A DNA stretch of 64,000 nucleotides. Origin: Pseudovibrio sp000156235 (GTDB lineage Bacteria > Pseudomonadota > Alphaproteobacteria > Rhizobiales > Stappiaceae). The stretch spans positions 310,001-374,000 of the forward strand of contig NZ_DS996809.1 in the NCBI RefSeq assembly GCF_000156235.1, written 5' to 3'. The position numbers were made by a program, and so were the translations under genes. Shown here piece by piece: positions 8,939 to 17,804 of this stretch (position 1 is the stretch's first letter; each line of letters begins with the position of its first letter). Below the pieces are notes generated by a model. That model searched no databases and had not been told where the DNA came from. It saw only the letters and a program-made list of their open reading frames with translations.

Positions 8939-9400
8939 ATGGTCAGAACCGTTAAGGACGACATTACCCGGTTTATTATTGGGCAAGAGCCGGTGTTTCA
9001 GCAGGTGGTTCAGGAGTTGATACAAGGCCATAAGACCAGTCATTGGATCTGGTTCATCTTCCCGCAACTTCGCCAACTCGGACGCTCCTCAATGGCGCAC
9101 TTTTATGGGATTGAAGACCTTAATGAAGCACGACGGTATCTTGCCTATACCCTCCTCGCCTCACGTTTGCGCGGGTGTTGCCAGTTGTTGCTTCAGCATA
9201 TCGACCTTACCTCCCGCCAGATCCTTGGTGAGATTGACAGCATGAAGGTACGCAGCTGTGCCACCCTGTTTGCATATGCGGCAGATGATCCAACAGTGTT
9301 TCATCAGGTGCTCAACCAGTTTTATGAGAGCCAGCCCTGTGAGCTTACAGTCGTTGCGCTCGGTATCCCTTGGAAACCTCCATCGCATCCGCAGAGCTAG
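8939..9400 (+). CDS. DUF1810 family protein
   Basis: The 153-residue protein has the DUF1810 pattern: GHKTSHWIWFIFPQL, then SSMAHFYGIEDLNEARRYL, and DSMKVRSCATLF. It is a soluble helical protein; this family has no established biochemical function. I chose the ATG at 8939, preceded by GAAGGA, over the start at 8900. It overlaps the convergent glycosyltransferase gene by 4 bases. Confidence 0.8.
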   Translation: MVRTVKDDITRFIIGQEPVFQQVVQELIQGHKTSHWIWFIFPQLRQLGRSSMAHFYGIEDLNEARRYLAYTLLASRLRGCCQLLLQHIDLTSRQILGEIDSMKVRSCATLFAYAADDPTVFHQVLNQFYESQPCELTVVALGIPWKPPSHPQS

Positions 9401-11541
9401 ACTCCTTCTGCATCCTTGATTTTTCCGCGGTGCCGAACGATGCCGTGCTCGGTTTTTCGCCAATAATGCGGTTTGACGATGAACTCAAACAGGGCTTTGT
9501 AGGAGGCAATGCAGCCAAGTACCCAATAGAGCGGAATACTTGCAATCTCCCAGCCACGAGGTCTGAAGCCCCGCTTTGCGCTGCCTTGAAGGACAGTCAC
9601 GACAGTCCCGCCCAAACCGAATAGGAAACAGAAGAGTGCGTAGATGCTGAAAGCATCGAAGGCTTGCAGGCCGGTTTGGTGTACTCCCCAAAGGACTTCA
9701 GCAAACATCAATGCTGTCAATGGAGCGGCCCAGAGGCACAGCATACCGCCAAAGAAGGTCAGCAGCAGGAGGGCGAAGTTCGTTGCACCCAGTTGCTTAT
9801 AGGTCAATCGTGGGTTTCTGAGATGGACGGCAAGGGTCTGTATCCAGCCTTTATGCCAACGGGTGCGTTGATGCAGCCAAGCTTTGAGCGTGAGCGGCGC
9901 TTCCTCATAGGTGGAGCTGTTCAAGGTGCGCGTTCTGAAGCCCTGTCTGGCAAACCTGACGGCGAGATCTGCATCTTCAGTGACGTTGAAGGGATCCCAT
10001 CCCCCGACTTTGCGAAGCGCGCTGACGCGGAAATGGTTGGAGGTTCCACCCAGCGGGAGCAGCAGGTTCTTGCGCGAAAGGAACGGCAAGAAGACATCAA
10101 ACAGAGCGGCATACTCAAAGGCAAACTGGCGCACGAGCCAGCCATCTTTAGCGTGATCGATGGATAGCGCGGCTTGCAAGCAGGCGACGTCGTGTCCTTC
10201 CAATGCAAACTGGCAGATCGCTTTTTTAAGTTGCTGCGGTTCCGGACGGTCTTCTGCATCAAAAACCGTGACAAACTCCCCCTTTGTGGCAGCTAAACCA
10301 ACAGAAAGTGCTCTTGGTTTGGTTTGAGGCTTGCCGGGAGGCAGGATGATCATCCGCATGGATTTGCGCAGAAGTTTGCGCAGGTTCTTTTGGGTGAGTT
10401 CATCATCCTGTTCCACCAGAAAAATAACATCGAGCGCTTCTTTCGGGTAATCCAATGCATCCAATGCATCAACCAGTTGGCGACAAATGGCCGACTCCTT
10501 GTAAAGCGGAACCAGAATGGTGTAATGCGGCCAGTTTTCGAGTTCCGGAACTGCGAAGTCCTGTTTGTCGGAATAGGTGAAGAAGGAGGCAATCCGGAGT
10601 AAGCCTATGGCTCCGAGAGAGAGCGTCAGCAGTATGAAAAGAGCCCAGTAGAAGACATCAAATGCAAAGCCGATTGTGCCGAGGAAGAAGATTGGCGAGA
10701 CCGTGAGAAGCTTTCGCTGTGACGGCATGAAACGATGAACCGCTGACATGGAAAGATCGTCTTGCGCCAAGGCGTTAGAGCTTGCTGTGGTGACGGTGAG
10801 TGCCTTTTGGTACTCAGGAGTTACCACGACAATTTTGCTGGTGGCTTCGTCAAAGTACCCAAGCGCCCGCTCAAAGGCCTCCAGTTGGTGCCCGAGAGGA
10901 GCTGCGGCAAAGACAACTTTCTGGTTCAGGTCCAGTGCTGGTACAAACAGAATGCCTTCCGTTTCAAAGGGTTTCAGCTTGTTCGAGATGGGAGCAATGG
11001 CAGAGAGGCTGCCATCTGCAGCGTAGCGGATGTTCATTTTGCCGGAGATGCCCCAATAAAACACGGAGGCATCCAGAAAGCCCTGATCAATCAGATAGCT
11101 GCTGACGCATTTATCTTCAGCTGAGCATCGGGACTTTGCAAAGTCAATCAAGGCATCAGAGCAGTTGCATTGCAGCAAGACATCTCGCTCTAAAGCATTG
11201 CGTAAACGCAGGAATTCCGGGACATAGCGTTCTTTATCAGAGTCACCCGAGATGGTTCGAACAACTGGTGATGTCCTCTGCGAATGGGAAGGTGCTTCTA
11301 GCGGTGTGATGGTTGTCATGCGGCTACGCAAGGCTTGCCCCGCTTCTGCGGAGCGCATGCTGTCGATACGGCTGATGGAGAGCGCCAGAGAACGCAGAGT
11401 GTTTGCCTGCTGCACTGACCTCGATGGTTCGTTACTCACTGAGTTATCAGAGTATTCCCGACTTCCCCATGATACGTCCGCCCCTGTTAATCCATGAGGC
11501 TGGTTTCCGGCTACAGGCCTTTCCCTCTCGCAGACATTCAC
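9397..11541 (-). CDS. Membrane family 2 glycosyltransferase with an N-terminal extension
   Basis: The 714-residue protein has a soluble N-terminal part (residues about 1-270; a region like the N-terminal domain of type II secretion ATPases, with the helical pair around LERDVLLQCNCSDALIDFA), two TM helices near 280-330, a GT-A catalytic domain, and further TM helices after 590. Catalytic motifs are HYTILVPLYKES, the DxD-like FDAEDRPEP, TEDADLAVR and the QRTRWHKGW (QxxRW) motif of processive beta-glycan synthases. It probably polymerises or transfers an exopolysaccharide sugar across the inner membrane. The gene is divergent from a periplasmic solute-binding-like gene 64 bases away, so the two may share regulation. 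Confidence 0.85.
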   Translation of the reverse strand: MNVCERERPVAGNQPHGLTGADVSWGSREYSDNSVSNEPSRSVQQANTLRSLALSISRIDSMRSAEAGQALRSRMTTITPLEAPSHSQRTSPVVRTISGDSDKERYVPEFLRLRNALERDVLLQCNCSDALIDFAKSRCSAEDKCVSSYLIDQGFLDASVFYWGISGKMNIRYAADGSLSAIAPISNKLKPFETEGILFVPALDLNQKVVFAAAPLGHQLEAFERALGYFDEATSKIVVVTPEYQKALTVTTASSNALAQDDLSMSAVHRFMPSQRKLLTVSPIFFLGTIGFAFDVFYWALFILLTLSLGAIGLLRIASFFTYSDKQDFAVPELENWPHYTILVPLYKESAICRQLVDALDALDYPKEALDVIFLVEQDDELTQKNLRKLLRKSMRMIILPPGKPQTKPRALSVGLAATKGEFVTVFDAEDRPEPQQLKKAICQFALEGHDVACLQAALSIDHAKDGWLVRQFAFEYAALFDVFLPFLSRKNLLLPLGGTSNHFRVSALRKVGGWDPFNVTEDADLAVRFARQGFRTRTLNSSTYEEAPLTLKAWLHQRTRWHKGWIQTLAVHLRNPRLTYKQLGATNFALLLLTFFGGMLCLWAAPLTALMFAEVLWGVHQTGLQAFDAFSIYALFCFLFGLGGTVVTVLQGSAKRGFRPRGWEIASIPLYWVLGCIASYKALFEFIVKPHYWRKTEHGIVRHRGKIKDAEGV

Positions 11542-11605
11542 TTAGTATCTCCTTGAGAATTTCCCGTTAGGCTTACGCTCTGTTGCAAACTGGATTGGAT
11601 AGCTT

Positions 11606-12553
11606 TTGCGTTTCCCTTTATTCTTCATATTGCTGATTTTCTGTAGTGCCCAGCCGCTCATTTTCGCGACGTCAAATGTCATGGCACAGAATGCATATGG
11701 CACTGATACATGGGCGATTTCCCAGAGCTCTCCCTTGTTGGGAGCGGGAAACGATGGCTCTGAAAATGCAGTAAACTCGCGAAAAGCTCCCTCTTCTGTG
11801 ACAATCCCACTGTTCTCAGGTGGGCAATCTGGCTTAGCGACAACTGGCAAGGCGCCGGAGCGTATTCGCTTCATTGCAGCCGATGATTTTCCGCCCTTCA
11901 TTTTCCGGGATAGTGAAGAACGTTTGATGGGATACAACGTGGATCTTGCCCGCGAGATCTGCCAGAGCTTGAAAGCGGCTTGCAGCCTGAAGATTCTGCC
12001 GTTTAACCACCTGGCCAATACCGTGGCCAATGGTGAGGCTGATGCTGTGATTGCTGGCGTCAGCATGACACCGGCTAACCTTGAAAAGCTTTCCTTTTCA
12101 CAGATTTACATGCGCTTTCCAGGGCGCTTTGTAACCAGCAAGCGCAGCACTCTAGAGCCACTGCCTGAAACAATGGGCGGCAAACGCGTTGCGGTGGTTC
12201 AAGGGTCTCGACACGAAGCATTCTTGGAGCGGTTCTTTACGGATGCGATTGCAGTTCCCTTTGAAAATGAAGAACTTGCACGAAACGCTCTTGTGAGTTC
12301 CGAGGTAGATGCCTTGTTCGGTGATGGGATGCGGTTGTCGTTCTGGCTGGATACGCAGAAGGCCAGCGGGTGCTGCAAGTTTGCTGGAGGGCCGTGGCTG
12401 GACCCGAGTTACTTCAGTGGCGGGCTGGCCATTGCAACAAAGGCAGGCAATACCAAGATGTTAAATGCGATCAATCTTGGTCTTACCCGCCTTCAATCCA
12501 ATGGCCGATTGGGGGAACTTTATCTCAGATATTTCCCACGTGGCTTTTTCTAG
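11606..12553 (+). CDS. Periplasmic amino-acid-type solute-binding domain protein (SBP family 3)
   Basis: This 315-residue protein starts at a TTG (an in-frame stop lies just upstream, so no earlier start exists) and has a signal peptide ending near VMAQN. After a 60-residue Ser/Gly-rich linker comes a family 3 solute-binding domain: IRFIAADDFPPFIFRD, GYNVDLAREICQSL, NGEADAVIAGVSMTPANLEKLSFSQ, and RVAVVQGS. No permease or ATPase is adjacent, so it may be an orphan binding protein or a sensor partner of the divergent glycosyltransferase. Ligand unknown; family calls range over amino acids and dicarboxylates. It overlaps the convergent next gene by 4 bases. Confidence 0.75.
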   Translation: MRFPLFFILLIFCSAQPLIFATSNVMAQNAYGTDTWAISQSSPLLGAGNDGSENAVNSRKAPSSVTIPLFSGGQSGLATTGKAPERIRFIAADDFPPFIFRDSEERLMGYNVDLAREICQSLKAACSLKILPFNHLANTVANGEADAVIAGVSMTPANLEKLSFSQIYMRFPGRFVTSKRSTLEPLPETMGGKRVAVVQGSRHEAFLERFFTDAIAVPFENEELARNALVSSEVDALFGDGMRLSFWLDTQKASGCCKFAGGPWLDPSYFSGGLAIATKAGNTKMLNAINLGLTRLQSNGRLGELYLRYFPRGFF

Positions 12554-13398
12554 TGCCCTGCTTTTGGCGTGCCATCTTTGTTTACGCGACTGGAGAGCCA
12601 GCCTTGTACATGGGTTAGGGCCTTGAAAGGCAACAGCAATGCCCAGCCTAACTGGCGAGGCTCCTTACCCTGAAATTCCTTCAGACCAAACGTGATGTTC
12701 TCCTGCCCACCTTTCGGATCATGGACATATGTGGAGAATAACCGATCCCACCAAGGAAAGTTGAAGCCGTAGTTGCTATCGGTTTCGATTGGGCGGGTTG
12801 AATGGTGAATGCGGTGCATGTCGGGCGTTACGATCACCCATCTCAGCACACGGTCAGCTTTCTCTGAGAGCTTTATGTTGGCGTGGTTGAACATGGCAGC
12901 CGCATTGAGGACCACCTCGAAGATCACAACTGAGAGGACAGGTGCACCAAGCAGCGCGACTACGATCACTTTCCAGAGCATAGAGACGGCAATTTCCAGC
13001 GGGTGGAAGCGAAGTGCGGTGGTGACATCGAAGCGTGGATCGGTGTGATGCACCTTATGCAGATGCCACAGGAACGGAACTTTGTGGCTTGCGACATGCA
13101 TGGCCCATACGGCGAAATCGAGGGCAAAGAATGCAATGATCCCTCCGAGTACAGGATCCAGCGCCAGCCAGTGAACCAGACCGAAGCCCTGCATCTGCGC
13201 CCAGTAAGCCGTTGAAACTGCAGCAAAAGGCAGGGCAAAGCGCAGCATCAGCGTGTTGATTGCGGACAAGAGGAGGTTGGTGGACCAGCGCTGTGGCCGT
13301 TCCTGGCTCTCGGAGCGCCGGGGGATAAAAATTTCCAGCAGTGCGAACACAAGGAACGCTCCTGCAAAAATTCCCAGGCGAATGACGCCTTCTTCCAT
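12550..13398 (-). CDS. Sterol desaturase/fatty acid hydroxylase family protein
   Basis: The 282-residue membrane protein has the diiron His boxes of the family: HVASHKVPFLWHLHKVHH (HxxxH plus HxxHH) and HRIHHSTRP, with NHANIKL between. Several TM helices precede and separate the boxes. Members hydroxylate or desaturate lipids in the membrane using O2. The substrate (fatty acid, hopanoid, carotenoid or ornithine lipid) cannot be decided. It ends 4 bases inside the convergent binding-protein gene. Confidence 0.85.
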   Translation of the reverse strand: MEEGVIRLGIFAGAFLVFALLEIFIPRRSESQERPQRWSTNLLLSAINTLMLRFALPFAAVSTAYWAQMQGFGLVHWLALDPVLGGIIAFFALDFAVWAMHVASHKVPFLWHLHKVHHTDPRFDVTTALRFHPLEIAVSMLWKVIVVALLGAPVLSVVIFEVVLNAAAMFNHANIKLSEKADRVLRWVIVTPDMHRIHHSTRPIETDSNYGFNFPWWDRLFSTYVHDPKGGQENITFGLKEFQGKEPRQLGWALLLPFKALTHVQGWLSSRVNKDGTPKAGH

Positions 13399-13530
13399 AA
13401 TGTATTCCGTTCTATTCTCGCGTAGGTTCTACGCATTTATATTAGCTAATTTGAATATGGGTCTTATTGAAGACGGGGACAAGTAAATTTCCTGTCACTT
13501 TTGATGTGAAAGAGGCGTTAAAATAGCGTC

Positions 13531-14181
13531 ATGACTGAGATTTTATGGACACGTCCTGAAGGTGAGTGCCTTGGCACTCTGGTGTTGGCTCATGGTGCGG
13601 GTGCGCCGATGGATGCCAATTTTATGAACCGGTATGCGGAAGCGGCGGCTTTGAACGGCATTGCTGTGGCGCGGTTTGAGTTTGGCTATATGGCTAAACG
13701 TCGGGAAACAGGGAAGAAATCGCCTCCACCAAGAGCTGACAAGCTGATTGGTGAGTACCAAAAGGCTGTACAGCTGATTTTGGAAAATGCTGAGGGGCCG
13801 GTTCTGATTGGTGGGAAGTCCATGGGTGGACGCGTTGCGGCGATGCTGGCGGGTGGTGAGAGCCTTCCGAAGCGGGTTCTGGGCGTTGTATGTCTGGGCT
13901 ATCCCTTTCATGCTATTGGGAAATCTGATCTGGCGGACTGGCGTGTGGAGCCGCTGCAAAATGCTCGGCGCCCGATCTTCATTGCGCAGGGTGACCGGGA
14001 TCAGATGGGGAACCAGAGCGAGGTGCAAGCTGTTGATCTTCCTGAGACAATCAGCATTGACTGGCTGGAGGATGGCAACCATGATCTGGCACCGCGCGGG
14101 GCTTCTCCCGCCACCTGGAAAGGCAATATCGAGCAGTCTGCTGCAAAGACCGCCGAGTTCCTTAAGAGCCTGATAGCTTAA
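13531..14181 (+). CDS. Alpha/beta hydrolase, KANL3/Tex30-like
   Basis: The 216-residue soluble protein has LVLAHGAGAPMDANFM (oxyanion region), the nucleophile elbow GGKSMGGR, an acid in QGDRDQMG and His in DGNHDLAPR, in the order of the alpha/beta hydrolase fold. It belongs to the small KANL3/Tex30-like group, whose substrates are unknown. Start ATG at 13531. The gene is separate from its neighbours. Confidence 0.8.
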   Translation: MTEILWTRPEGECLGTLVLAHGAGAPMDANFMNRYAEAAALNGIAVARFEFGYMAKRRETGKKSPPPRADKLIGEYQKAVQLILENAEGPVLIGGKSMGGRVAAMLAGGESLPKRVLGVVCLGYPFHAIGKSDLADWRVEPLQNARRPIFIAQGDRDQMGNQSEVQAVDLPETISIDWLEDGNHDLAPRGASPATWKGNIEQSAAKTAEFLKSLIA

Positions 14182-14233
14182 GCTTTTTTCTGCCCTGCGC
14201 TTTGTTGTGCAGGGCTTTTCAGTTGTTTGTTAC

Positions 14234-14279
14234 GCGTATTCATGCTCCGAAAACCGGTGCCCACTTTTCGGGAATACGC
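14234..14279. repeat. Palindromic intergenic repeat, copy A
   Basis: Outer arms GCGTATTC and GAATACGC enclose an inner pair CCGAAAA and TTTTCGG around a central ACCGGTGCCCAC. It lies directly before the dgt ribosome-binding site. Related copies are at 16761, 16818 and 55005. The core resembles REP-like palindromes common in rhizobial and related genomes. Confidence 0.7.
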
Positions 14280-14297
14280 TTTAGGTGAGGTTTAGAC

Positions 14298-15647
14298 GTG
14301 AGTGATGTTGTTTGGACTGCTCGTCAGAGTGGCTGGGTTCCCAAGTCGGATGATGCGCGAACGCCTTATGATGTAGATTATGCCCGCATTGTTCACTCTC
14401 ATGCCTTTCGCCGCCTGCAGGGGAAAACCCAGATCCTCAATCTGGGCGACAGCGACTTTTATCGCACACGCCTGACCCACACTCTGGAAGTGGCGCAGAT
14501 TGCTTCGGGCATCACGCGGCAGTTTCGGGCGTTCTTCAAAGATCACCCGGCCTATGCTTATATCCCGGAAGAAAGCCTCGTAAAAACAATAAGTTATTGT
14601 CACGACATCGGGCACCCACCATTTGGGCACGGAGGTGAAGTGGCGCTGAACTACTGCATGCGGGAGAATGGTGGGTTTGAAGGCAACGGCCAGACCCTGC
14701 GCATTGTTTCACGGCTGGAGAAGATGTCTGCCAAGCATGGGGCGGATCTGACACGGCGGGCATTACTGGGCATGATGAAGTACCCGGTGGCGTTTTCCCG
14801 CGTGCATAATCCCAATTTATCCCCGCAGCTTAGCCCCAACACTTCAACAGTGAGCCTGATCGACAGGAAACGCTCTGCTCCGCCTAAGTGTTTTATGGAT
14901 GGGGAACAAGAGATCGTCGATTGGGTGCTAGAGCCGCTCTCTGAGCAGGATCGCTCGCTGTTCTGCAGCTTTGTGCGTAAAGACGGCAAGCACGCAAAAT
15001 CCCGTTTTAAATCATGGGATTGCTCCATCATGGATCTGGCTGATGACATCGCCTACGGGGTTCATGACTTTGAAGATGCGATTGCTTTGGGGCTGGTGCG
15101 CGAGGAGCAGTTCCGGGAGGATATCTCAAAAGAAGACTGTTCGGCATTCCTTGACGATCTGGCTTCCAGCAATCCGAGTAAGTATTCAAGAGACCCCTAT
15201 GAGCAGATGATTGCGGGGCTGTTTGGCAATGCCAATCGGCGAAAGCAGTTCATCGGTAAGCTGGTTCACTTCTTCATTGTGGCTGTTCAGATCAAGGAAC
15301 AAGAAGCGTTCAGCGAGCCGCTTTTGAAGTACAAGGCTGTTCTGCCAGAAGGCCATGCGAAGGTGCTTAATGCACTGAAAGACTTTGTCTTTGAACGGGT
15401 TATTCAGGCGCCAAACGTTCAGCACCTTGAGTTCAAAGGGCAGACTATGGTGGTTGCTGTCTTTGAGACGCTGATGAGCGAACCCAAGGCATTCTTGCCA
15501 GAAGATGTTTATGCGGACTTCAAAGAGGCTGAAGATGGTTCACGGATCATCTGTGACTACGTTGCCAGCATGACGGATATGATGTTGCTGAAAACCTATG
15601 ACCGGTTGTTCAGCCCGCGCATGGGATCGATCTTTGATCGTGTTTAA
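14298..15647 (+). CDS. dgt: dGTPase-family deoxynucleotide triphosphohydrolase
   Basis: The 449-residue HD-domain protein has FRRLQGKTQILNLGD, the first His in YRTRLTHTLEVAQIA, and the HD pair in YCHDIGHPPFGHGGE, with further metal ligands expected in DLADDIAYGVHDFEDA. Such enzymes cleave dGTP (and other dNTPs) to the nucleoside and tripolyphosphate. It is longer than the roughly 400-residue housekeeping form common in alphaproteobacteria and looks more like the group that includes antiphage dGTPases of Gammaproteobacteria. That link is recalled, not tested. It starts at GTG 14298 with AGGTGAGG 8 bases upstream. Confidence 0.85.
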   Translation: MSDVVWTARQSGWVPKSDDARTPYDVDYARIVHSHAFRRLQGKTQILNLGDSDFYRTRLTHTLEVAQIASGITRQFRAFFKDHPAYAYIPEESLVKTISYCHDIGHPPFGHGGEVALNYCMRENGGFEGNGQTLRIVSRLEKMSAKHGADLTRRALLGMMKYPVAFSRVHNPNLSPQLSPNTSTVSLIDRKRSAPPKCFMDGEQEIVDWVLEPLSEQDRSLFCSFVRKDGKHAKSRFKSWDCSIMDLADDIAYGVHDFEDAIALGLVREEQFREDISKEDCSAFLDDLASSNPSKYSRDPYEQMIAGLFGNANRRKQFIGKLVHFFIVAVQIKEQEAFSEPLLKYKAVLPEGHAKVLNALKDFVFERVIQAPNVQHLEFKGQTMVVAVFETLMSEPKAFLPEDVYADFKEAEDGSRIICDYVASMTDMMLLKTYDRLFSPRMGSIFDRV

Positions 15648-15681
15648 CGGCATAACTCATTCAATTTCAATGAGTTAAAGA

Positions 15682-15716
15682 AAAACGCTGTCAGAGGTTT
15701 TCTGACAGCGTTTTTT
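15682..15716. terminator. Bidirectional terminator between dgt and hslO
   Basis: A 14-bp perfect stem around AACGCTGTCAGA has A-run and T-run flanks, so it can stop transcription from dgt on the plus strand and from hslO on the minus strand. Confidence 0.9.
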
Positions 15717-15756
15717 ATTGCGTTCGTTTGCGTTATTTACGCTTTTCCTGAAAGGA

Positions 15757-16743
15757 TTAGTCCTTGAACACCTTGTTGGCGTCCAGCTCGTAATCCTTGG
15801 AGCAGAAGTCGCACTTGATGTGGACCGTGCCTTCCGCTTTCATCTCAGCTTTGTCTGCATCAGAAAAGTTCTGCATCATGGCAGTGATCTTTTCTTCAGA
15901 GCAGGTGCACTTGTCTGCCATACTCTGCGGGGAGAAGACGGATGCACCACGTTCGTGGAACAAACGGTAGAGCAGACCTTCAACGGTGAGGCTTGGATCG
16001 ATGAGTTCGTCATCTTTCACGGTCTCAACCAGTGAGCGTGCTTCGACCCATGCGTCGTCTTCGTCGACCTGATGGGCTTCGTGCCCTTCTGGCGCGTCGC
16101 CTGGGTGGATGTCTGCCTGTCTCAGGCGATCCAGAGACTGTGGCAGGAACTGAACCATGATGCCGCCAGCAGCCCAGGAGTGCTCTGCGCCCCCTTCTTC
16201 TGCTTTGGTCAGCACTTCAGCAACGCCGAGGCGAACGAATGTCGGGATTTGTTCGGACTTCTGGAAGTACTCATGCGCAGCTTCTTCCAGAGTGGTGCCG
16301 TTCAGAACAACGATACCCTGGTAACGGCTAGTATGGGCGCCCTGATCGATGGTGAAGGCGAGATGGCCTTTGCCGAGCAGCTGGTCTGGCTTGAAGCCAT
16401 CCTTGCTTGCGACTTCAGCAACCTTTGCCTCGTCAAACTGAGCCATGGCGCGCAGGCCGTCAGGCGCGTTGAAGTCTACCACCAGCATGGAGACTGCACC
16501 GTCTGTCTGGGCTTGCAGAGTCAGGCGACCTTCGAACTTGAGGGTACTGCCAAGCATGGATGTCAGGACAATTGCCTCTGACAGCAGCTTGTTTACTGGC
16601 GCAGGGTACTTGTGCCGCGCCAGCATTGAGTTCAGCACCGGCCCCATATTGATAACCCGACCGCGAACGTCCAGTGCTTCAACAGCAAATGGAACGACAG
16701 CGTCAACGCCGGCGGCGGTCGGTTGAGCAGGTGTATTTGTCAT
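15757..16743 (-). CDS. hslO: Redox-activated chaperone Hsp33
   Basis: Hsp33 holds unfolding proteins during oxidative stress in the cytoplasm. The 328-residue protein has the family N-terminal domain (RYQGIVVLNG) and a C-terminal zinc switch with CTCSEEK (CxC) and CDFC (CxxC), the four Cys that release zinc on oxidation. A roughly 30-residue acidic linker (GHEAHQVDEDDAWVE) is slightly unusual. It follows argD and argF on the same strand and may be transcribed with them, although two palindromic repeats lie in the gap. Confidence 0.93.
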   Translation of the reverse strand: MTNTPAQPTAAGVDAVVPFAVEALDVRGRVINMGPVLNSMLARHKYPAPVNKLLSEAIVLTSMLGSTLKFEGRLTLQAQTDGAVSMLVVDFNAPDGLRAMAQFDEAKVAEVASKDGFKPDQLLGKGHLAFTIDQGAHTSRYQGIVVLNGTTLEEAAHEYFQKSEQIPTFVRLGVAEVLTKAEEGGAEHSWAAGGIMVQFLPQSLDRLRQADIHPGDAPEGHEAHQVDEDDAWVEARSLVETVKDDELIDPSLTVEGLLYRLFHERGASVFSPQSMADKCTCSEEKITAMMQNFSDADKAEMKAEGTVHIKCDFCSKDYELDANKVFKD

Positions 16744-16760
16744 CTTGTTCTTTTATCCTT

Positions 16761-16808
16761 GCGCATATCTTCAACTGAAGACCGGACAACCACTTTTCAG
16801 CGATATGC
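16761..16808. repeat. Palindromic intergenic repeat, copy B
   Basis: Outer arms GCGCATATC and GATATGC enclose a degenerate core (CTGAAGACCGG and CCACTTTTCAG). It is in direct tandem with copy C, between argF and hslO. Confidence 0.65.
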
Positions 16809-16817
16809 ACTATGCTT

Positions 16818-16864
16818 GCGCATATCGTTCTCTGAAAACCAGCAGCCACTTTTCAGCGATATGC
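16818..16864. repeat. Palindromic intergenic repeat, copy C
   Basis: The arms GCGCATATCG and CGATATGC and the core CTGAAAACC/CCACTTTTCAG repeat copy B with a few changes. It ends 2 bases from the argF stop codon. Confidence 0.65.
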
Positions 16865-16865
16865 T

Positions 16866-17804
16866 TTATCCTTGAGGCGATGCACCCATGCACCACGCCA
16901 TAATGCCTTTTTGGGCGTGGAGTCGGTTTTCTGCCTCGTCGAATACCACAGAATGCGGGCCGTCGATCACCTCATTTGTCACTTCTTCCCCACGATGTGC
17001 AGGCAAGCAGTGCATAAACAGGGCTGAATCGTTGGCTTCACTCATCAGGCGTTCGTTCACCTGATAGGCAGCCAGCATGTTGTGACGGGTTTCAGCATCG
17101 CTGTCACCCATGGAAACCCAGCAGTCGGTGATAACACAATCACTGTTTTTAACAGCAGCAAACGGATCGTCTGTTACTGAAAGTTCAGCACCGGATGTAT
17201 AGGCCTTTTCGATCCATTCAAGGGGTACTGTCAGCTCATTTGGTGCGGCAACGTTAATTTTGAAGTCAAATTTAGATGCCGCTTCGATCCAGGAATAAAG
17301 AACGTTGTTGCTGTCACCCACCCAGGAAACGGTTTTACCCTTAATGCTTCCGCGGTGTTCTTCGAAGGTCATGATGTCTGCCATGATCTGGCAAGGATGT
17401 GAAATCTTGGTCAAACCGTTGATGACAGGCACGGTCGCATATTCTGCCAGCTCTCTGACGGCATCATGGTCCAGCATACGGATCATGATCATGTCGACGA
17501 AGCGGGACAGGACGCGGGCGGTGTCCGGAATGGACTCGCCACGGCCAAGCTGCATTTCTGCACCGGTCAGCATCAGGGTTTCGCCGCCAAGCTCGCGCAT
17601 GCCCACATCAAAGGAGATGCGGGTTCTGGTGGATGGCTGTTCGAAGACCATGGCCAGCACTTTGCCTGCCAGAGGCCCCTGCCCGCGATGAACACCATTG
17701 CGGGTGGATTTGATCTGCTTGGAGACATCCATGATGTGACGGAGTTCGTCACTAGAAAAATCACTGATATCGAGAAAGTGCTGTGGTTTTGTCAGTGTAG
17801 TCAT
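16866..17804 (-). CDS. argF: Ornithine carbamoyltransferase
   Basis: The enzyme makes citrulline from ornithine and carbamoyl phosphate in arginine synthesis. At 312 residues it has normal length. Carbamoyl-phosphate motif STRTRISFD, HPCQIMAD, and the ornithine-binding HCLPAHRGEEV are intact. Its start overlaps the end of argD by 4 bases, so the two are translationally coupled. Confidence 0.96.
   Translation of the reverse strand: MTTLTKPQHFLDISDFSSDELRHIMDVSKQIKSTRNGVHRGQGPLAGKVLAMVFEQPSTRTRISFDVGMRELGGETLMLTGAEMQLGRGESIPDTARVLSRFVDMIMIRMLDHDAVRELAEYATVPVINGLTKISHPCQIMADIMTFEEHRGSIKGKTVSWVGDSNNVLYSWIEAASKFDFKINVAAPNELTVPLEWIEKAYTSGAELSVTDDPFAAVKNSDCVITDCWVSMGDSDAETRHNMLAAYQVNERLMSEANDSALFMHCLPAHRGEEVTNEVIDGPHSVVFDEAENRLHAQKGIMAWCMGASPQG

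Noticed and set aside
11542..12066. Minus-strand frame joined to the glycosyltransferase start
   Set aside because: Overlaps the signal peptide and domain of the binding protein on the plus strand; not related to glycosyltransferase sequence.
13493..13511. Pho-box-like CTGTCAC-TTTT-GATGTGA before the alpha/beta hydrolase
   Set aside because: Only the first half fits; the second half shares too little with CTGTCAT.
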